From assembly GCF_009739465.1 (NCBI RefSeq), contig NZ_WHOM01000044.1, forward strand, positions 123,359-187,358: a stretch of 64,000 nt of DNA, in the 5' to 3' direction. The DNA comes from Streptomyces apocyni. Lineage in GTDB: Bacteria; Actinomycetota; Actinomycetes; Streptomycetales; Streptomycetaceae. The notes beneath the pieces were generated by a model. The model made no database searches and was not told where the DNA came from. It saw only the letters and a program-made list of their open reading frames with translations. Of the stretch, positions 40,691-49,683 are shown piece after piece (positions within the stretch are counted from its first letter, which is position 1; each line of letters opens with the position of its first letter). A program made the translations under genes and the position numbers.

Positions 40691-43671
40691 CGCGTGGGAT
40701 TCCTCGGGTTCGTGGCGAGCGGGTCGGACGCGGCGGGCACTTCGGGCACGTCGGGCGGAGAGGGCTGGGACGACCCGAAGGAGAGGCGTGCCAGGCGTAT
40801 CCGGCCGCTGAGGCGCACCCGCAGATCGCGTACACCGCTGGTGGTGAAGGCGGCGGAGCGGGTGGTGTAGGCGTACGGCCCCTCGGTGGGCCCGGCCGTG
40901 AGGATCGACGGGGAGGACATGGCGCCCATGGCGTCCAGGCTGAGCTCGACCGTGCCCTCCCCCGCTACCTCGGCCGTGACGGTCGTGACGCCGTCACCGA
41001 AGTCGCACTGCTGGAAGAGCAGTTCGCCTTCCCGCCCCTCGGCGTCGCCGTCCACCGTCGTTACCGCGTCGCCCGCCGTCTTGCTGTAGTCGACGATCTC
41101 GGTGCCGGACTGAGTGTCGTAGTCCGCGGCCGCCAGACCGGCCCCCCGTGCCGGTCTGGCGGCGATCCGGGGGCCGTCGACGGTGACGACGGCGGTACGG
41201 CGGATGTCCGTACTGGAAGATCCCGCCAGCAGCTCGTACGCGCCGGGCGGTACCGTCCAGCGGCCGTGGCGGACGTCCCACAGCCCCAGCTCCGCCAGCG
41301 CGACCTGGAACTCCAGCCGCTCGGCCGCCCCCGCCGCGAGCGGGACGCGGCGATGCGCCAGCAGCTGCCGCGTGGGCCGGGGCACCGGGCCGCGCGGCGC
41401 CCTCAGGTAGAGCTGGGCCACCTCGTCGGCGGCCCCGGCGCCGGTGTTGGTGACCGTGAAGGCGACCCGCAGGACGTCGCCGTCCCGCTCGGCCTCCAGG
41501 TCCGTGTAGGCGAACGTCGTGTACGACAGGCCGTGCCCGAAGGGGTACAGCGGGGTGCCGTCGAAGTACAGGTAGGTCTGGCGGGAGCCGATGATGTCGT
41601 AGTCCAGCAGAGCGGGCAGGTCGTCGTCGGCCGCGTACCAGGTCTGCGGCAGCCGCCCGGCCGGCGAGACGTCCCCGGCCAGCACCCGGGCGAGCGCGAT
41701 GCCCCCGGCCTGCCCGCCGTGCGCGGTCCACAGGAGGGCGGGCAGCGCGGCATCGGCGTCGGCGACCGCGTACGGGTAGGAGGAGACCAGGGCGAGTGCG
41801 GTGCGCGGGTTGGCGGCGCTGGCCGCCTGCCAGAGCCGCCGTTGCTGGGGCGGCAGGGCCAGTGTCGTACGGTCCTCGGTCTCGCGGCCGTTGATGTGCG
41901 GGTCGTTGCCCGCCACGACCAGGACGACGTCGGCGTCGGCCGCGGCCCGCGCCACGGCCTGCTCGCCGCGCTCCACGTAGTCGACGGAGAAGATCTCTCC
42001 CTGGTCGGCAACCTTTACGCCGTCGGCGGCGACAGAGACGTATCCCCCGGTCCCGGTGTGCTTGAGGAGGAAGCCGTCAGCGCCGTCCGTACTCCGCAGT
42101 GTGAAGGTCTCCTGGACCACCCAGCCGCCCGGCTCGTCGGCCGACGCGCGGACATATCCGTCGTCGGCGACCGAGAGGTACCGGCCGTCGGGGGCGCGCA
42201 GGGTCAGGGCGTCATCGCCCCAGTCGACCAGCGCGAACTCGGCTGGGCTGTCGCCGACCGTGAGCGGCGGCAGGTCGGTGCGGCCCGCCAGCAGGGCCGG
42301 GTCCAAGGCGCCCTCGGCGCCCCGCGCCGGGCCGCCGCCCGCCGCGGTCCCGGGATGCTCGGGCACCTGGAGCCAGCCCGCCGCGCACTTCAGGCGCACC
42401 CGGTCGGCGCCTTCGGCGAAGGTGACGTTCGCCGCGCCGAAGCGCTCGCGCAGGCCGTCCAGGACGGTGCTGCGGCGGATCAGGGTGCCGCTGTACCAGT
42501 CGGTCTTGCAGGTGTCGGCGAGCAGCCCGACGACCGCGATCCGGGTGCCTTCGGTCAGCGGCAGCAGTCCGTCGTTCTTGAGCAGGACCACCGCCTGCTC
42601 CGCGGCCTCCCGCGCCAGCGCCTGGTGCTCCGGGGTGTCGAAGGAAGCGTCGAAGGAGGTGTCGAGCGAGGCGTCGGAAGACGGTGCTGCGGGGGCCGCG
42701 TACGGGTCGAGGCCAGGGTCGAACTCGCCGAGGCGGAACCGTACCGACAGCTGGCGGCGCGCGGCGGTGTCGATGTCCGACTCGCTGATCAGGCCCTGCT
42801 TCAGGGCGCCGCGTATCCGGGCGGTCATCACCGTACTGTCCGTACCGTGGTCGGTGAAGCTGTCCACGCCCGCGAGGAGCGCCGCCGCGGTGGCCTCCTC
42901 GTGCGTGTCGAAGTACTTCTCGGAGTCCACCAGGTTGCTGGGGGCGCCCGCGTCGGAGCACACCAGCAGCTCTTCGGCACTCCACTGGCGCAACTGCTCG
43001 CGCAGATAGGGCGATACGTGGTTGGGGCGGCCGTTGACCAGGTTGTAGGCGGGCATCACCCCGGCGACCGCGCCCGCTTCGACGGCTCCTCGGAAGGCGC
43101 GCAGATCGTACTCGTGGAGCACGCGTGGCCGCACGGACGAGGACGCGGTGGACCGGTCGGTCTCGTTGTTGTGGGCGAGCCAGTGCTTGAGGACGGGGGC
43201 GGTGCGCCAGTAGACCGGGTGGTCGCCGCGGAGTCCGCGGGTGTAGGCGACGGCGATCGCGGTCGTGAGGGCGGGGTCCTCCGCGTAGCCTTCCTCGCCC
43301 CGGCCCCACAGGGGGTGACGCAGCAGGTTGACGGTGGGCGCCCAGACGTTGAGGCCGACGCGCTCGTCGCGCGAGCGCATCGCCCGCGCCTCCGTGCCGA
43401 CCGCCTCACCGACCCGGCGGACCAGGTCGTCGTTCCAGGTCGCACCGAGCCCGACCGCCTGCGGGAAGACGGTCGCCTGGCCCATCCAGGCGACGCCGTG
43501 CAGGGCCTCCTGTCCGGTGCGGAAGGGGCCGATGCCCAGCCGCTCGACGGCGGGCGTGAACTGGTGCAGCAGCCCGATCCGCTCGTCGAGTGTCAGCCGG
43601 GACAGCAGGTCGTCGACGCGCTGGTCGAAGGGCAGCTCGGGGTCACGGAACGGCGGCGGGCTGTCGGTCAC
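40687..43671 (-). CDS. Beta-glucosidase-like GH3 enzyme with embedded fascin-like and C-terminal CBM6-like domains
   Basis: The 994-residue intracellular enzyme starts at a GTG (43671) preceded by GAGGG. The GH3 barrel has EEGYAEDP, LKHWLAHNNE and the nucleophile D240 in LLVCSDAGAPSN. After the second GH3 domain begins (EQAVVLLKNDGLLPL), a beta-trefoil insert of about residues 470-560 shows fascin-like repeats (LTLRAPDGRYLSVADDGYVR; FLLKHTGTGGYVSVAADG). The C-terminal sandwich continues through a fibronectin-III-like part and a CBM6-like end (about 860-975). It likely trims beta-linked glucosyl or xylosyl units before GH31 acts. A LacI-type operator lies 48 bp upstream. Confidence 0.88.
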   Translation of the reverse strand: MTDSPPPFRDPELPFDQRVDDLLSRLTLDERIGLLHQFTPAVERLGIGPFRTGQEALHGVAWMGQATVFPQAVGLGATWNDDLVRRVGEAVGTEARAMRSRDERVGLNVWAPTVNLLRHPLWGRGEEGYAEDPALTTAIAVAYTRGLRGDHPVYWRTAPVLKHWLAHNNETDRSTASSSVRPRVLHEYDLRAFRGAVEAGAVAGVMPAYNLVNGRPNHVSPYLREQLRQWSAEELLVCSDAGAPSNLVDSEKYFDTHEEATAAALLAGVDSFTDHGTDSTVMTARIRGALKQGLISESDIDTAARRQLSVRFRLGEFDPGLDPYAAPAAPSSDASLDTSFDASFDTPEHQALAREAAEQAVVLLKNDGLLPLTEGTRIAVVGLLADTCKTDWYSGTLIRRSTVLDGLRERFGAANVTFAEGADRVRLKCAAGWLQVPEHPGTAAGGGPARGAEGALDPALLAGRTDLPPLTVGDSPAEFALVDWGDDALTLRAPDGRYLSVADDGYVRASADEPGGWVVQETFTLRSTDGADGFLLKHTGTGGYVSVAADGVKVADQGEIFSVDYVERGEQAVARAAADADVVLVVAGNDPHINGRETEDRTTLALPPQQRRLWQAASAANPRTALALVSSYPYAVADADAALPALLWTAHGGQAGGIALARVLAGDVSPAGRLPQTWYAADDDLPALLDYDIIGSRQTYLYFDGTPLYPFGHGLSYTTFAYTDLEAERDGDVLRVAFTVTNTGAGAADEVAQLYLRAPRGPVPRPTRQLLAHRRVPLAAGAAERLEFQVALAELGLWDVRHGRWTVPPGAYELLAGSSSTDIRRTAVVTVDGPRIAARPARGAGLAAADYDTQSGTEIVDYSKTAGDAVTTVDGDAEGREGELLFQQCDFGDGVTTVTAEVAGEGTVELSLDAMGAMSSPSILTAGPTEGPYAYTTRSAAFTTSGVRDLRVRLSGRIRLARLSFGSSQPSPPDVPEVPAASDPLATNPRNPTR

Positions 43672-43718
43672 GTAGAGGTCCCTCTGGCAGGTGGGCGAAG
43701 AGTGCTCTGGCGGCATCC

Positions 43719-43732
43719 TCGAAGCGCTTCGA
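43719..43732. promoter_or_regulatory. LacI-type operator of the GH3-GH31 operon
   Basis: TCGAAGCGCTTCGA is a perfect 14-bp palindrome. Upstream of it on the minus strand TTGACA (43761-43756) and a weak GAGCAT (43737-43732) could form an 18-bp-spaced promoter that the operator would overlap. Confidence 0.7.
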
Positions 43733-43847
43733 TGCTCCGCGCTGAGTGGCGTGAATGTCAAGACAGCGACCAGACCCACCTCCCGCCCCCAGACCTGCGA
43801 CCCTCTCCAGCAATTTCCCTGGGAGTCAGGAATCTTGGACCGGAACC

Positions 43848-43876
43848 TTGTGACGGTCTGGGCCTTCACTTAACCT
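43848..43876 (+). promoter_or_regulatory. Promoter of the oligosaccharide-importer operon
   Basis: TTGTGA (43848-43853) and TAACCT (43871-43876) are 17 bp apart. The LacI operator at 43887 starts 10 bp after the -10 box, over the expected transcription start. Confidence 0.6.
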
Positions 43877-43886
43877 CGCAGCAATA

Positions 43887-43900
43887 TCGAAGCGCTTCGA
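43887..43900. promoter_or_regulatory. LacI-type operator of the importer operon
   Basis: This is an exact second copy of TCGAAGCGCTTCGA, 58 bp before the importer gene start and downstream of its promoter. Having one operator for each direction in the same divergent region suggests joint control by the LacI regulator at 49684. Confidence 0.75.
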
Positions 43901-43957
43901 AAGTGGATGAGCGGTGGTCCCGCCGTATGTCCCGGCGCGCCACGAAGGGTTGACGCA

Positions 43958-45640
43958 ATGACGCCGAACTCCCCCTCATCGAACTCCGCTCCAGGCCGGA
44001 GAAGCTTCCTCGCCTCCACCGCGGTCGCCGCGGTCGCGGTGGCGGGCGGTGCGCCGCTGCTCAGCGCGTGCGGCGGTTCCGGCGGCGGCTCGAAGAACGA
44101 GGGCACGACCTCGGGCAAGGAGCTCAAGGACGTACTTCCCGCCTATGTGGCGTCGCAGGCCGTCACCCCTGACATTCCCAGCAAGAACGGTTCGGCGGCC
44201 GGCTTCACCACCGCGCTGCCCGCCGACGAGCTGGCCGTCTCGGTGCCGAAGAAGCTGGGCCAGGGCGGCGAGGTGAGCATCATGGCCCCGCTGTGGGGCA
44301 CATCCCCCAAGCACGGCAACCCCTACTGGACCGCCATGGACGAGGCGGTCGGCGTCAAGGTCAAGTGGCGCAACCAGGACGGCAACACCTACGGGCAGAA
44401 GCTGGGCGCGGTGCTGGCCTCCAGCTCCATCCCGGACGCGGTGGTGATACCCGGCTGGGAGCTGGCGGGCAAGATCCCCAGCGCGGTCAGCAACAAGTTC
44501 GCCGACCTGGGCCCGTATCTGAGCGGCGACAAGGTCAAGGAGTACCCGAACCTGGCGGCCATCCCGACCGGCGCCTGGCAGCGCGGGATCTTCGGCGGCA
44601 AGCTCCGTGGCCTGCCCTTCCCCGCCGAGGCCGTCGGCAACATCGCGCCGTTCTACCGCGTCGACCTCTACGCCGAGAAGGGCTACCAGGCGCCGAAGAC
44701 CACCCAGGAGTTCTACGACCTCTGCAAGGAGATCAACGCCCCCAAGAGCAAGGTGTGGGCCTGCGGCGACATGACCTGGGCGGCGTACGCGTTCTTCGGT
44801 GTGCTGCCCGAACGGCCGCACTACTGGCGGCTGGAGGGCGACAAGCTGGTCAACCGCTACGAGACCGACGCGTTTCTGGAAGCCCTGGAGTGGTCCCGCT
44901 CGCTGTACTCGGCCGGTTTCGTCCACCCGGACGCCAAGGCCGAACAGGGCGACATCGGCAACCTCTTCGCCTCCGGCAAGGTGTGGATGTACAACATGGA
45001 CATCTCCGACTGGTACGGCAAGACCGCCGTCCAGCGCCTGGAGAACCCGGACTTCGAGATGGCCGCGATGGACTACTTCGCCCATGACGGCGGCGCCCCC
45101 TCACTCTTCAACGCGGCCCCCTCGAATATCTGGTGCTGCGTCAACAAGAAGGCCGACGAAAAGACCATCCGCGAGATCCTCGCCCTCGCCAACTACTGCG
45201 CCGCCCCGTACGGCACGAAGGAGCAGCGGCTCAAGGCGTACGGCCTGCCGGGCCAGCACCACGCGCTCAAGGACGGGCTGCTCACGAAGACGGAGCTGGG
45301 AAACAACCAGGCCTTCGCGACGTACGAGTACATCGCCGGACCCGCTCCCTTCCGTGCCCACCCCGACCACCCGGACGTCGTCAAGGGCATGGTCGAGTGG
45401 CAGCAGCGGCAGGGCGCGCACAGCGAGGAACCGCTCTTCCACGGCATGCAGATCCAGGAGCCGAACCGCTACACCAATCTCAACGCCCAGTTCGAGGACC
45501 TGGAGAAGGACATCGTGCGCGGCCGCAAGAAGGTCAGCGACATGCAGCAGGCGGTGTCCGACTGGAAGTCACGAGGCGGCGACAAGCTCCGCGACTGGTA
45601 CAAGAAGCTGCTCGACGAGACCGGCGAGTCGGCCTCCTGA
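43958..45640 (+). CDS. Extracellular solute-binding lipoprotein, LplA/YtcQ-type
   Basis: The 560-residue protein has a twin-arginine lipoprotein signal (GRRSFLASTAVAAVAVAGGA, LLSACGG). The long mature part (VSIMAPLWGTSPKHGNPYWT ... EEPLFHGMQIQEPNRYTNLN) is typical of the large binding proteins that serve LplB/LplC-type permeases for complex oligosaccharides. No ATPase gene is present in this operon, which is normal for the CUT1 class where a shared MsiK-like ATPase is encoded elsewhere. The ATG at 43958 follows AAGGG. The ligand is probably a pectin or hemicellulose fragment. Confidence 0.88.
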   Translation: MTPNSPSSNSAPGRRSFLASTAVAAVAVAGGAPLLSACGGSGGGSKNEGTTSGKELKDVLPAYVASQAVTPDIPSKNGSAAGFTTALPADELAVSVPKKLGQGGEVSIMAPLWGTSPKHGNPYWTAMDEAVGVKVKWRNQDGNTYGQKLGAVLASSSIPDAVVIPGWELAGKIPSAVSNKFADLGPYLSGDKVKEYPNLAAIPTGAWQRGIFGGKLRGLPFPAEAVGNIAPFYRVDLYAEKGYQAPKTTQEFYDLCKEINAPKSKVWACGDMTWAAYAFFGVLPERPHYWRLEGDKLVNRYETDAFLEALEWSRSLYSAGFVHPDAKAEQGDIGNLFASGKVWMYNMDISDWYGKTAVQRLENPDFEMAAMDYFAHDGGAPSLFNAAPSNIWCCVNKKADEKTIREILALANYCAAPYGTKEQRLKAYGLPGQHHALKDGLLTKTELGNNQAFATYEYIAGPAPFRAHPDHPDVVKGMVEWQQRQGAHSEEPLFHGMQIQEPNRYTNLNAQFEDLEKDIVRGRKKVSDMQQAVSDWKSRGGDKLRDWYKKLLDETGESAS

Positions 45641-45641
45641 C

Positions 45642-46664
45642 ATGACACAGAGCACCACTCAGGTCCGGGAGCCCGCCGCCGCGGAGCAGACCGGGCCCTC
45701 GCCCCGGCGCGGCGGGCCGAGAGCGCCCGCCAAGGGCGGTATCACCCTGCGCCACCGGCTGCGCCGCGACCGGGTGCTGCTGCTGATGACCGTTCCCGCG
45801 ATCCTGCTGCTCCTGGTCTTCAACTACGTACCGCTGCTCGGCAACGTCGTCGCCTTCCAGGACTACGACCCCTACGTCGCGGACAACGCCTTCGAGGCCA
45901 TCGGGCAGAGCCCGTGGGTGGGCGGCGAGTGGTTCCAGCAGATGTGGAACGACCGGTTGTTCTGGCAGGCGTTGCGGAACACCCTCGCGATCTTCGCGAT
46001 CCAGCTGACGCTGTTCTTCCCGCTGCCGATCCTCCTCGCGCTGTTCCTCAACAGCTTTGTGCGGCCGCGGGTACGGGCGGTAGCCCAGGCGATCCTGTAT
46101 CTGCCGCACTTCTTCTCCTGGGTGCTGGTCGTCACGGTCTTCCAGCAGATGTTCGGCGGCGCGGGCCTGGTCTCGCAGCTGCTGCGCGACCATGGCCACG
46201 ACGGCATCGACCTGATGACGAACCCGGGGCTCTTCAAGTTCCTGATCACCTTCGAGATGATCTGGAAGGACGCGGGCTGGGGCGTGATCGTGTTCCTCGC
46301 CGCGCTGGCCTCGGTCAGTCCCGATCTGTACGAGGCGGCCGCGATGGACGGCGCGAGCCGCTGGCGGCGGATGTGGCATATCACCCTGCCCGCGCTGCGC
46401 CCGGTGGTGGCGCTGCTGCTGGTGCTCCAGGTCGGCAACGCGCTCACCGTCGGCTTCGAGCAGATCCTGCTCCAGCGCACCGCGGTCGGGCCGACCGCCG
46501 CCGAGGTGCTGGATACCTATGTCTGGAACGTGGGTCTGCTGAACGGCAACTTCAGCTATGCGGCCGCCGTGGGCATCGTCAAGGGACTCTTCGGACTGCT
46601 GCTGGTCTTCGGGGCCAACAAGGTCGCCCATCTGATGGGCGAGCAGGGGGTGTACAAGCGATGA
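45642..46664 (+). CDS. ABC transporter permease, LplB-type
   Basis: The 340-residue permease has a cytoplasmic Pro/Arg-rich head of about 40 residues, then six or more helices (LLLMTVPAILLLLVFNYVPL ...). The EAA loop reads YEAAAMDGASRWRRMWHITL, the coupling site for the ATPase. It pairs with the next permease. The start codon lies 1 nt after the binding-protein stop. Confidence 0.9.
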   Translation: MTQSTTQVREPAAAEQTGPSPRRGGPRAPAKGGITLRHRLRRDRVLLLMTVPAILLLLVFNYVPLLGNVVAFQDYDPYVADNAFEAIGQSPWVGGEWFQQMWNDRLFWQALRNTLAIFAIQLTLFFPLPILLALFLNSFVRPRVRAVAQAILYLPHFFSWVLVVTVFQQMFGGAGLVSQLLRDHGHDGIDLMTNPGLFKFLITFEMIWKDAGWGVIVFLAALASVSPDLYEAAAMDGASRWRRMWHITLPALRPVVALLLVLQVGNALTVGFEQILLQRTAVGPTAAEVLDTYVWNVGLLNGNFSYAAAVGIVKGLFGLLLVFGANKVAHLMGEQGVYKR

Positions 46665-47587
46665 GCCTGTTGTCCTTCGGCATCAGGCCGGGCAGCCGCA
46701 GCGGACTGCGGCCCGCGTGGGAGGAGCGGCCGACCACGGCGGGCCTGGCACTCAAGGGCGTCACGCTGGTCGCGGTGTGCCTGGCGATCCTGTTCCCGCT
46801 CTGGGTGGTGATCGTCACGAGCCTGTCTTCAGTGAAGACCATCACCGAGACCGGTGGCCTGGTGGTGATTCCACGCGGCATCACCTTCGTCGCGTACCAG
46901 GAGCTGTTCAGCGGTGGCCAGGTGACCCGGGCGACGCTGGTGAGCCTGGGCGTGACGGTCTTCGGCACGCTCTTCAGCATGACGGTGTCGATCCTGTGCG
47001 CGTACGGGCTGTCCCGCAGCGGGTCGGTGCTGCACCGGCCGCTGCTGGTGTTCCTGCTCGCCACGATGTTCTTCGGCGCCGGGCTCATCCCGACGTATCT
47101 GGTCGTGCAGGGGCTCGGTCTGACCGACACCTATCTGTCGCTGGTCCTGCCCAGTGCGGTGAACGTGTTCAACATCCTGGTGCTGCGCGCGTTCTTCATG
47201 GGGACGGCCCAGGAGCTGATCGAGAGCGCGCGGATCGACGGGGCGGGTGACGTCCGTATTCTGTGGCAGATCGTGATGCCGCTGTCCCGCGCCGTCATCG
47301 CGGTGATCACGCTCTTCTACGCGGTCGGGTACTGGAGCGCGTGGTTCAACGCCTCCATCTATCTGAGCGACCCGGACATGCTGCCCCTGCAGAACATCCT
47401 GCAACAGCTGGTCCTCAAGCAGGAGCGGCCGACCGGCCTGGCCTCGGCGATCAACACCGGGCAACTCTCGCCGCTCGCCATCCAGATGGCCGTGATGGTG
47501 CTCGCCCTAGTGCCGGTGTCGGTGCTGTCGCCCTTCGTCCAGAAGCACTTCAGGGCGGGCATGCTCACGGGCGCGATCAAGGGGTAG
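46661..47587 (+). CDS. ABC transporter permease, LplC/YtcP-type
   Basis: The 308-residue permease has six helices (VTLVAVCLAILFPLWVVIVT ...) and the EAA-type loop LIESARIDGAGDVRILWQIV. It ends in the family's FVQKHFRAGMLTGAIKG tail. It overlaps the previous gene by 4 nt. Together with that permease it should form the channel for oligosaccharides released by the PL11 lyase downstream. Confidence 0.9.
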   Translation: MSLLSFGIRPGSRSGLRPAWEERPTTAGLALKGVTLVAVCLAILFPLWVVIVTSLSSVKTITETGGLVVIPRGITFVAYQELFSGGQVTRATLVSLGVTVFGTLFSMTVSILCAYGLSRSGSVLHRPLLVFLLATMFFGAGLIPTYLVVQGLGLTDTYLSLVLPSAVNVFNILVLRAFFMGTAQELIESARIDGAGDVRILWQIVMPLSRAVIAVITLFYAVGYWSAWFNASIYLSDPDMLPLQNILQQLVLKQERPTGLASAINTGQLSPLAIQMAVMVLALVPVSVLSPFVQKHFRAGMLTGAIKG

Positions 47588-47638
47588 TCCCCTTCCCGCA
47601 CTCGACGGACCACCCGCCCCTGATGAAGATGAGGTGAC

Positions 47639-49591
47639 ATGTTCAGAACCACCCGCACCCTTCTCCATAGACACCGCCGCAGACACCGCCGCCCCGGCAA
47701 GCTGGCCGGAGGGCTGCTCACCATGACGCTGCTCGGCTCCGGCGGCCTGTTCGCGGTCGGCCACCTCGCCTCGGCCGCCGAGGGCGCGCCCGTGTCGGTC
47801 GCCGCCAACAGTCCGGCCAGGGCCCTCGCGGCGGCCCGGGTCGCCGAGAAGCTGGATCGCGGCCTGGTCGCCGTCCCCGCGAGCGGCGGGGTCCTGGTGA
47901 CCTGGCGGATGTTCGGCGACGACCCGGCGGACGTGTCGTTCCGGCTCTACCGGGGCGGCACCCTGATCGAGGAGACCCAGAAGACCAACTTCCTCGACCG
48001 GAACGGCGGTACCGGCGCCCGCTACGAGATCCGCGCCGTGGTCAACGGCTCCGAGCGGCCCGGCGAGCAGGCGACCGCCTGGTCATCGGGCCGCAAGGAC
48101 ATCCCGCTGGACAAGCCCCCGGGCGGCACCACCCGCGACGGCGTCCGCTACACCTACTCGGCCAACGACGCCTCCGCCGCCGACCTGGACGGCGACGGCG
48201 CCTACGAGCTGGTCCTCAAGTGGGTGCCGTCCAACGCCACCGACGTGGCCAACTCCGGTACCTGCACCGGCCCGACCGTCTACGACGCCTACCGGCTGGA
48301 CGGCACCCGGCTGTGGCGCGTCAACCTCGGCACCAACGTCCGCAGCGGCTCGCACTACGACTCCTTCCAGGTGTACGACTACGACGGCGACGGCAAGGCC
48401 GAGATGGCGGTCCGCACCTCGGACGGCTCCCGGGACGCGGCGGGCACCGTCATCGGCGACGCGGGCGCCTCCCATCTGGCCGACAACTGCGCGGTCCTCA
48501 GCGGCCCCGAGTATCTGTCGGTCTTCAACGGCCAGACGGGCCGGGTGATGGACTCCGTACCCTTCGAGCCCGCCCGCGGCAAGGTCTCCGACTGGGGCGA
48601 CACCTGGGGCAACCGCGAGGGGCGGCTGCTGTCGGCCACCGCGTACCTCAACGGCTCGGCGCCCAGCATGGTCTTCACCCGGGGCATCTACGAGCGGACG
48701 GCCCTGGCCGCGTACGACTGGAACGGCCGTGACCTCACCCGCCGCTGGAAGTTCGACACCAACAGCTCCACCAACTACGGCAAGGGCTACGACCGGCAGG
48801 GCAACCACCAGCTCTCGGTCGCCGACGTCGACGGTGACGGCAAGGACGAGATCCTCTACGGCGCGATGGCCGTGAACCACGACGGCACCGGGCTGTGGAC
48901 CACCAGGCTGGGACACGGTGACGCCCTGCACGTCGGCGACCTGGACCCGTCCCGGCCCGGTCTGGAGTCGTTCAACGTGCATGAGAGCGCGGGCTCCGCG
49001 TACGGCTTCGAGATGCATGACGCGCGGACCGGCGAGATCCTGTGGGGCGAGAGGACCGGCAACGACGTCGGGCGCGGCATCTGCGCGGACCTGACCCGGC
49101 AGTACGCGGGGGCCGAGTGCTGGTCCAGTGGCGGCGGGCTCTACGCCGCCGACGGCACCAAAATCAGTGACAGTGTGCCGACGTTCGCCGGGGGCGCCTC
49201 GTACAATTCCGCCATCTGGTGGACCGGTGACGCGCACCGGGAACTGCTCGACCACCGCTGGTCGGGTTCGGCGGGCGTGGGCTACGGGCAGATCCTGAAG
49301 TACAACGGCTCCACTGAGCTGGACCGGGTCTGGTACGACCAGGACGCCAAGTCCAACAACTGGACCAAGGGCAACCCGGTGCTGTCCGGCGACATCCTCG
49401 GCGACTGGCGCGAGGAGATGATCTGGCGCGACGCGGACTCTACGGCACTGCGGCTGTACAGCACCCCGCACCCGACCGAGTTCCGGCTGCCGACCCTGAT
49501 GCACGACCCGGTGTACCGGCTCGGCATGGCCTGGCAGAACACCGGCTACAACCAGCCGCCGCACACCAGTTACTACCTGGGCACCAGGTAA
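47639..49591 (+). CDS. Secreted rhamnogalacturonan lyase, PL11 (YesW-like)
   Basis: The 650-residue protein has an Arg/His-rich long signal sequence (cleavage near residue 47, LASAAEG). It then has an N-terminal beta-sandwich and the eight-bladed propeller of PL11, with Ca-binding repeats AADLDGDGAYELVLKW, YDYDGDGKAEMAVRTSDG and VADVDGDGKDEILYGA. It cleaves rhamnogalacturonan I by beta-elimination. It closes the importer operon (51 bp after the permease, ribosome site GAGGTG), so cleavage and uptake are linked. A strong terminator follows. Confidence 0.92.
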   Translation: MFRTTRTLLHRHRRRHRRPGKLAGGLLTMTLLGSGGLFAVGHLASAAEGAPVSVAANSPARALAAARVAEKLDRGLVAVPASGGVLVTWRMFGDDPADVSFRLYRGGTLIEETQKTNFLDRNGGTGARYEIRAVVNGSERPGEQATAWSSGRKDIPLDKPPGGTTRDGVRYTYSANDASAADLDGDGAYELVLKWVPSNATDVANSGTCTGPTVYDAYRLDGTRLWRVNLGTNVRSGSHYDSFQVYDYDGDGKAEMAVRTSDGSRDAAGTVIGDAGASHLADNCAVLSGPEYLSVFNGQTGRVMDSVPFEPARGKVSDWGDTWGNREGRLLSATAYLNGSAPSMVFTRGIYERTALAAYDWNGRDLTRRWKFDTNSSTNYGKGYDRQGNHQLSVADVDGDGKDEILYGAMAVNHDGTGLWTTRLGHGDALHVGDLDPSRPGLESFNVHESAGSAYGFEMHDARTGEILWGERTGNDVGRGICADLTRQYAGAECWSSGGGLYAADGTKISDSVPTFAGGASYNSAIWWTGDAHRELLDHRWSGSAGVGYGQILKYNGSTELDRVWYDQDAKSNNWTKGNPVLSGDILGDWREEMIWRDADSTALRLYSTPHPTEFRLPTLMHDPVYRLGMAWQNTGYNQPPHTSYYLGTR

Positions 49592-49612
49592 ACGCCCGCG
49601 TCAACGCCCCTT

Positions 49613-49644
49613 GCGGCCGGTTCCCTGGCGAGGGAACCGGCCGC
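49613..49644. terminator. Stem-loop terminator after the rhamnogalacturonan lyase
   Basis: GCGGCCGGTTCCCT (49613-49626) pairs perfectly with AGGGAACCGGCCGC (49631-49644) around a 4-nt loop. It separates the lyase from the convergent lacI gene. Confidence 0.8.
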
Positions 49645-49683
49645 ACTCGGTCGTGTGGGGCATGTAGCGTGCGTCCGGGGTGG

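Noticed and set aside
41266..43953. An 895-residue plus-strand ORF opposite the GH3 gene.
   Set aside because: Its Gly/Arg/Val-rich translation has no domain signature and mirrors a well-supported GH3 enzyme; it is a third-position-GC artefact.
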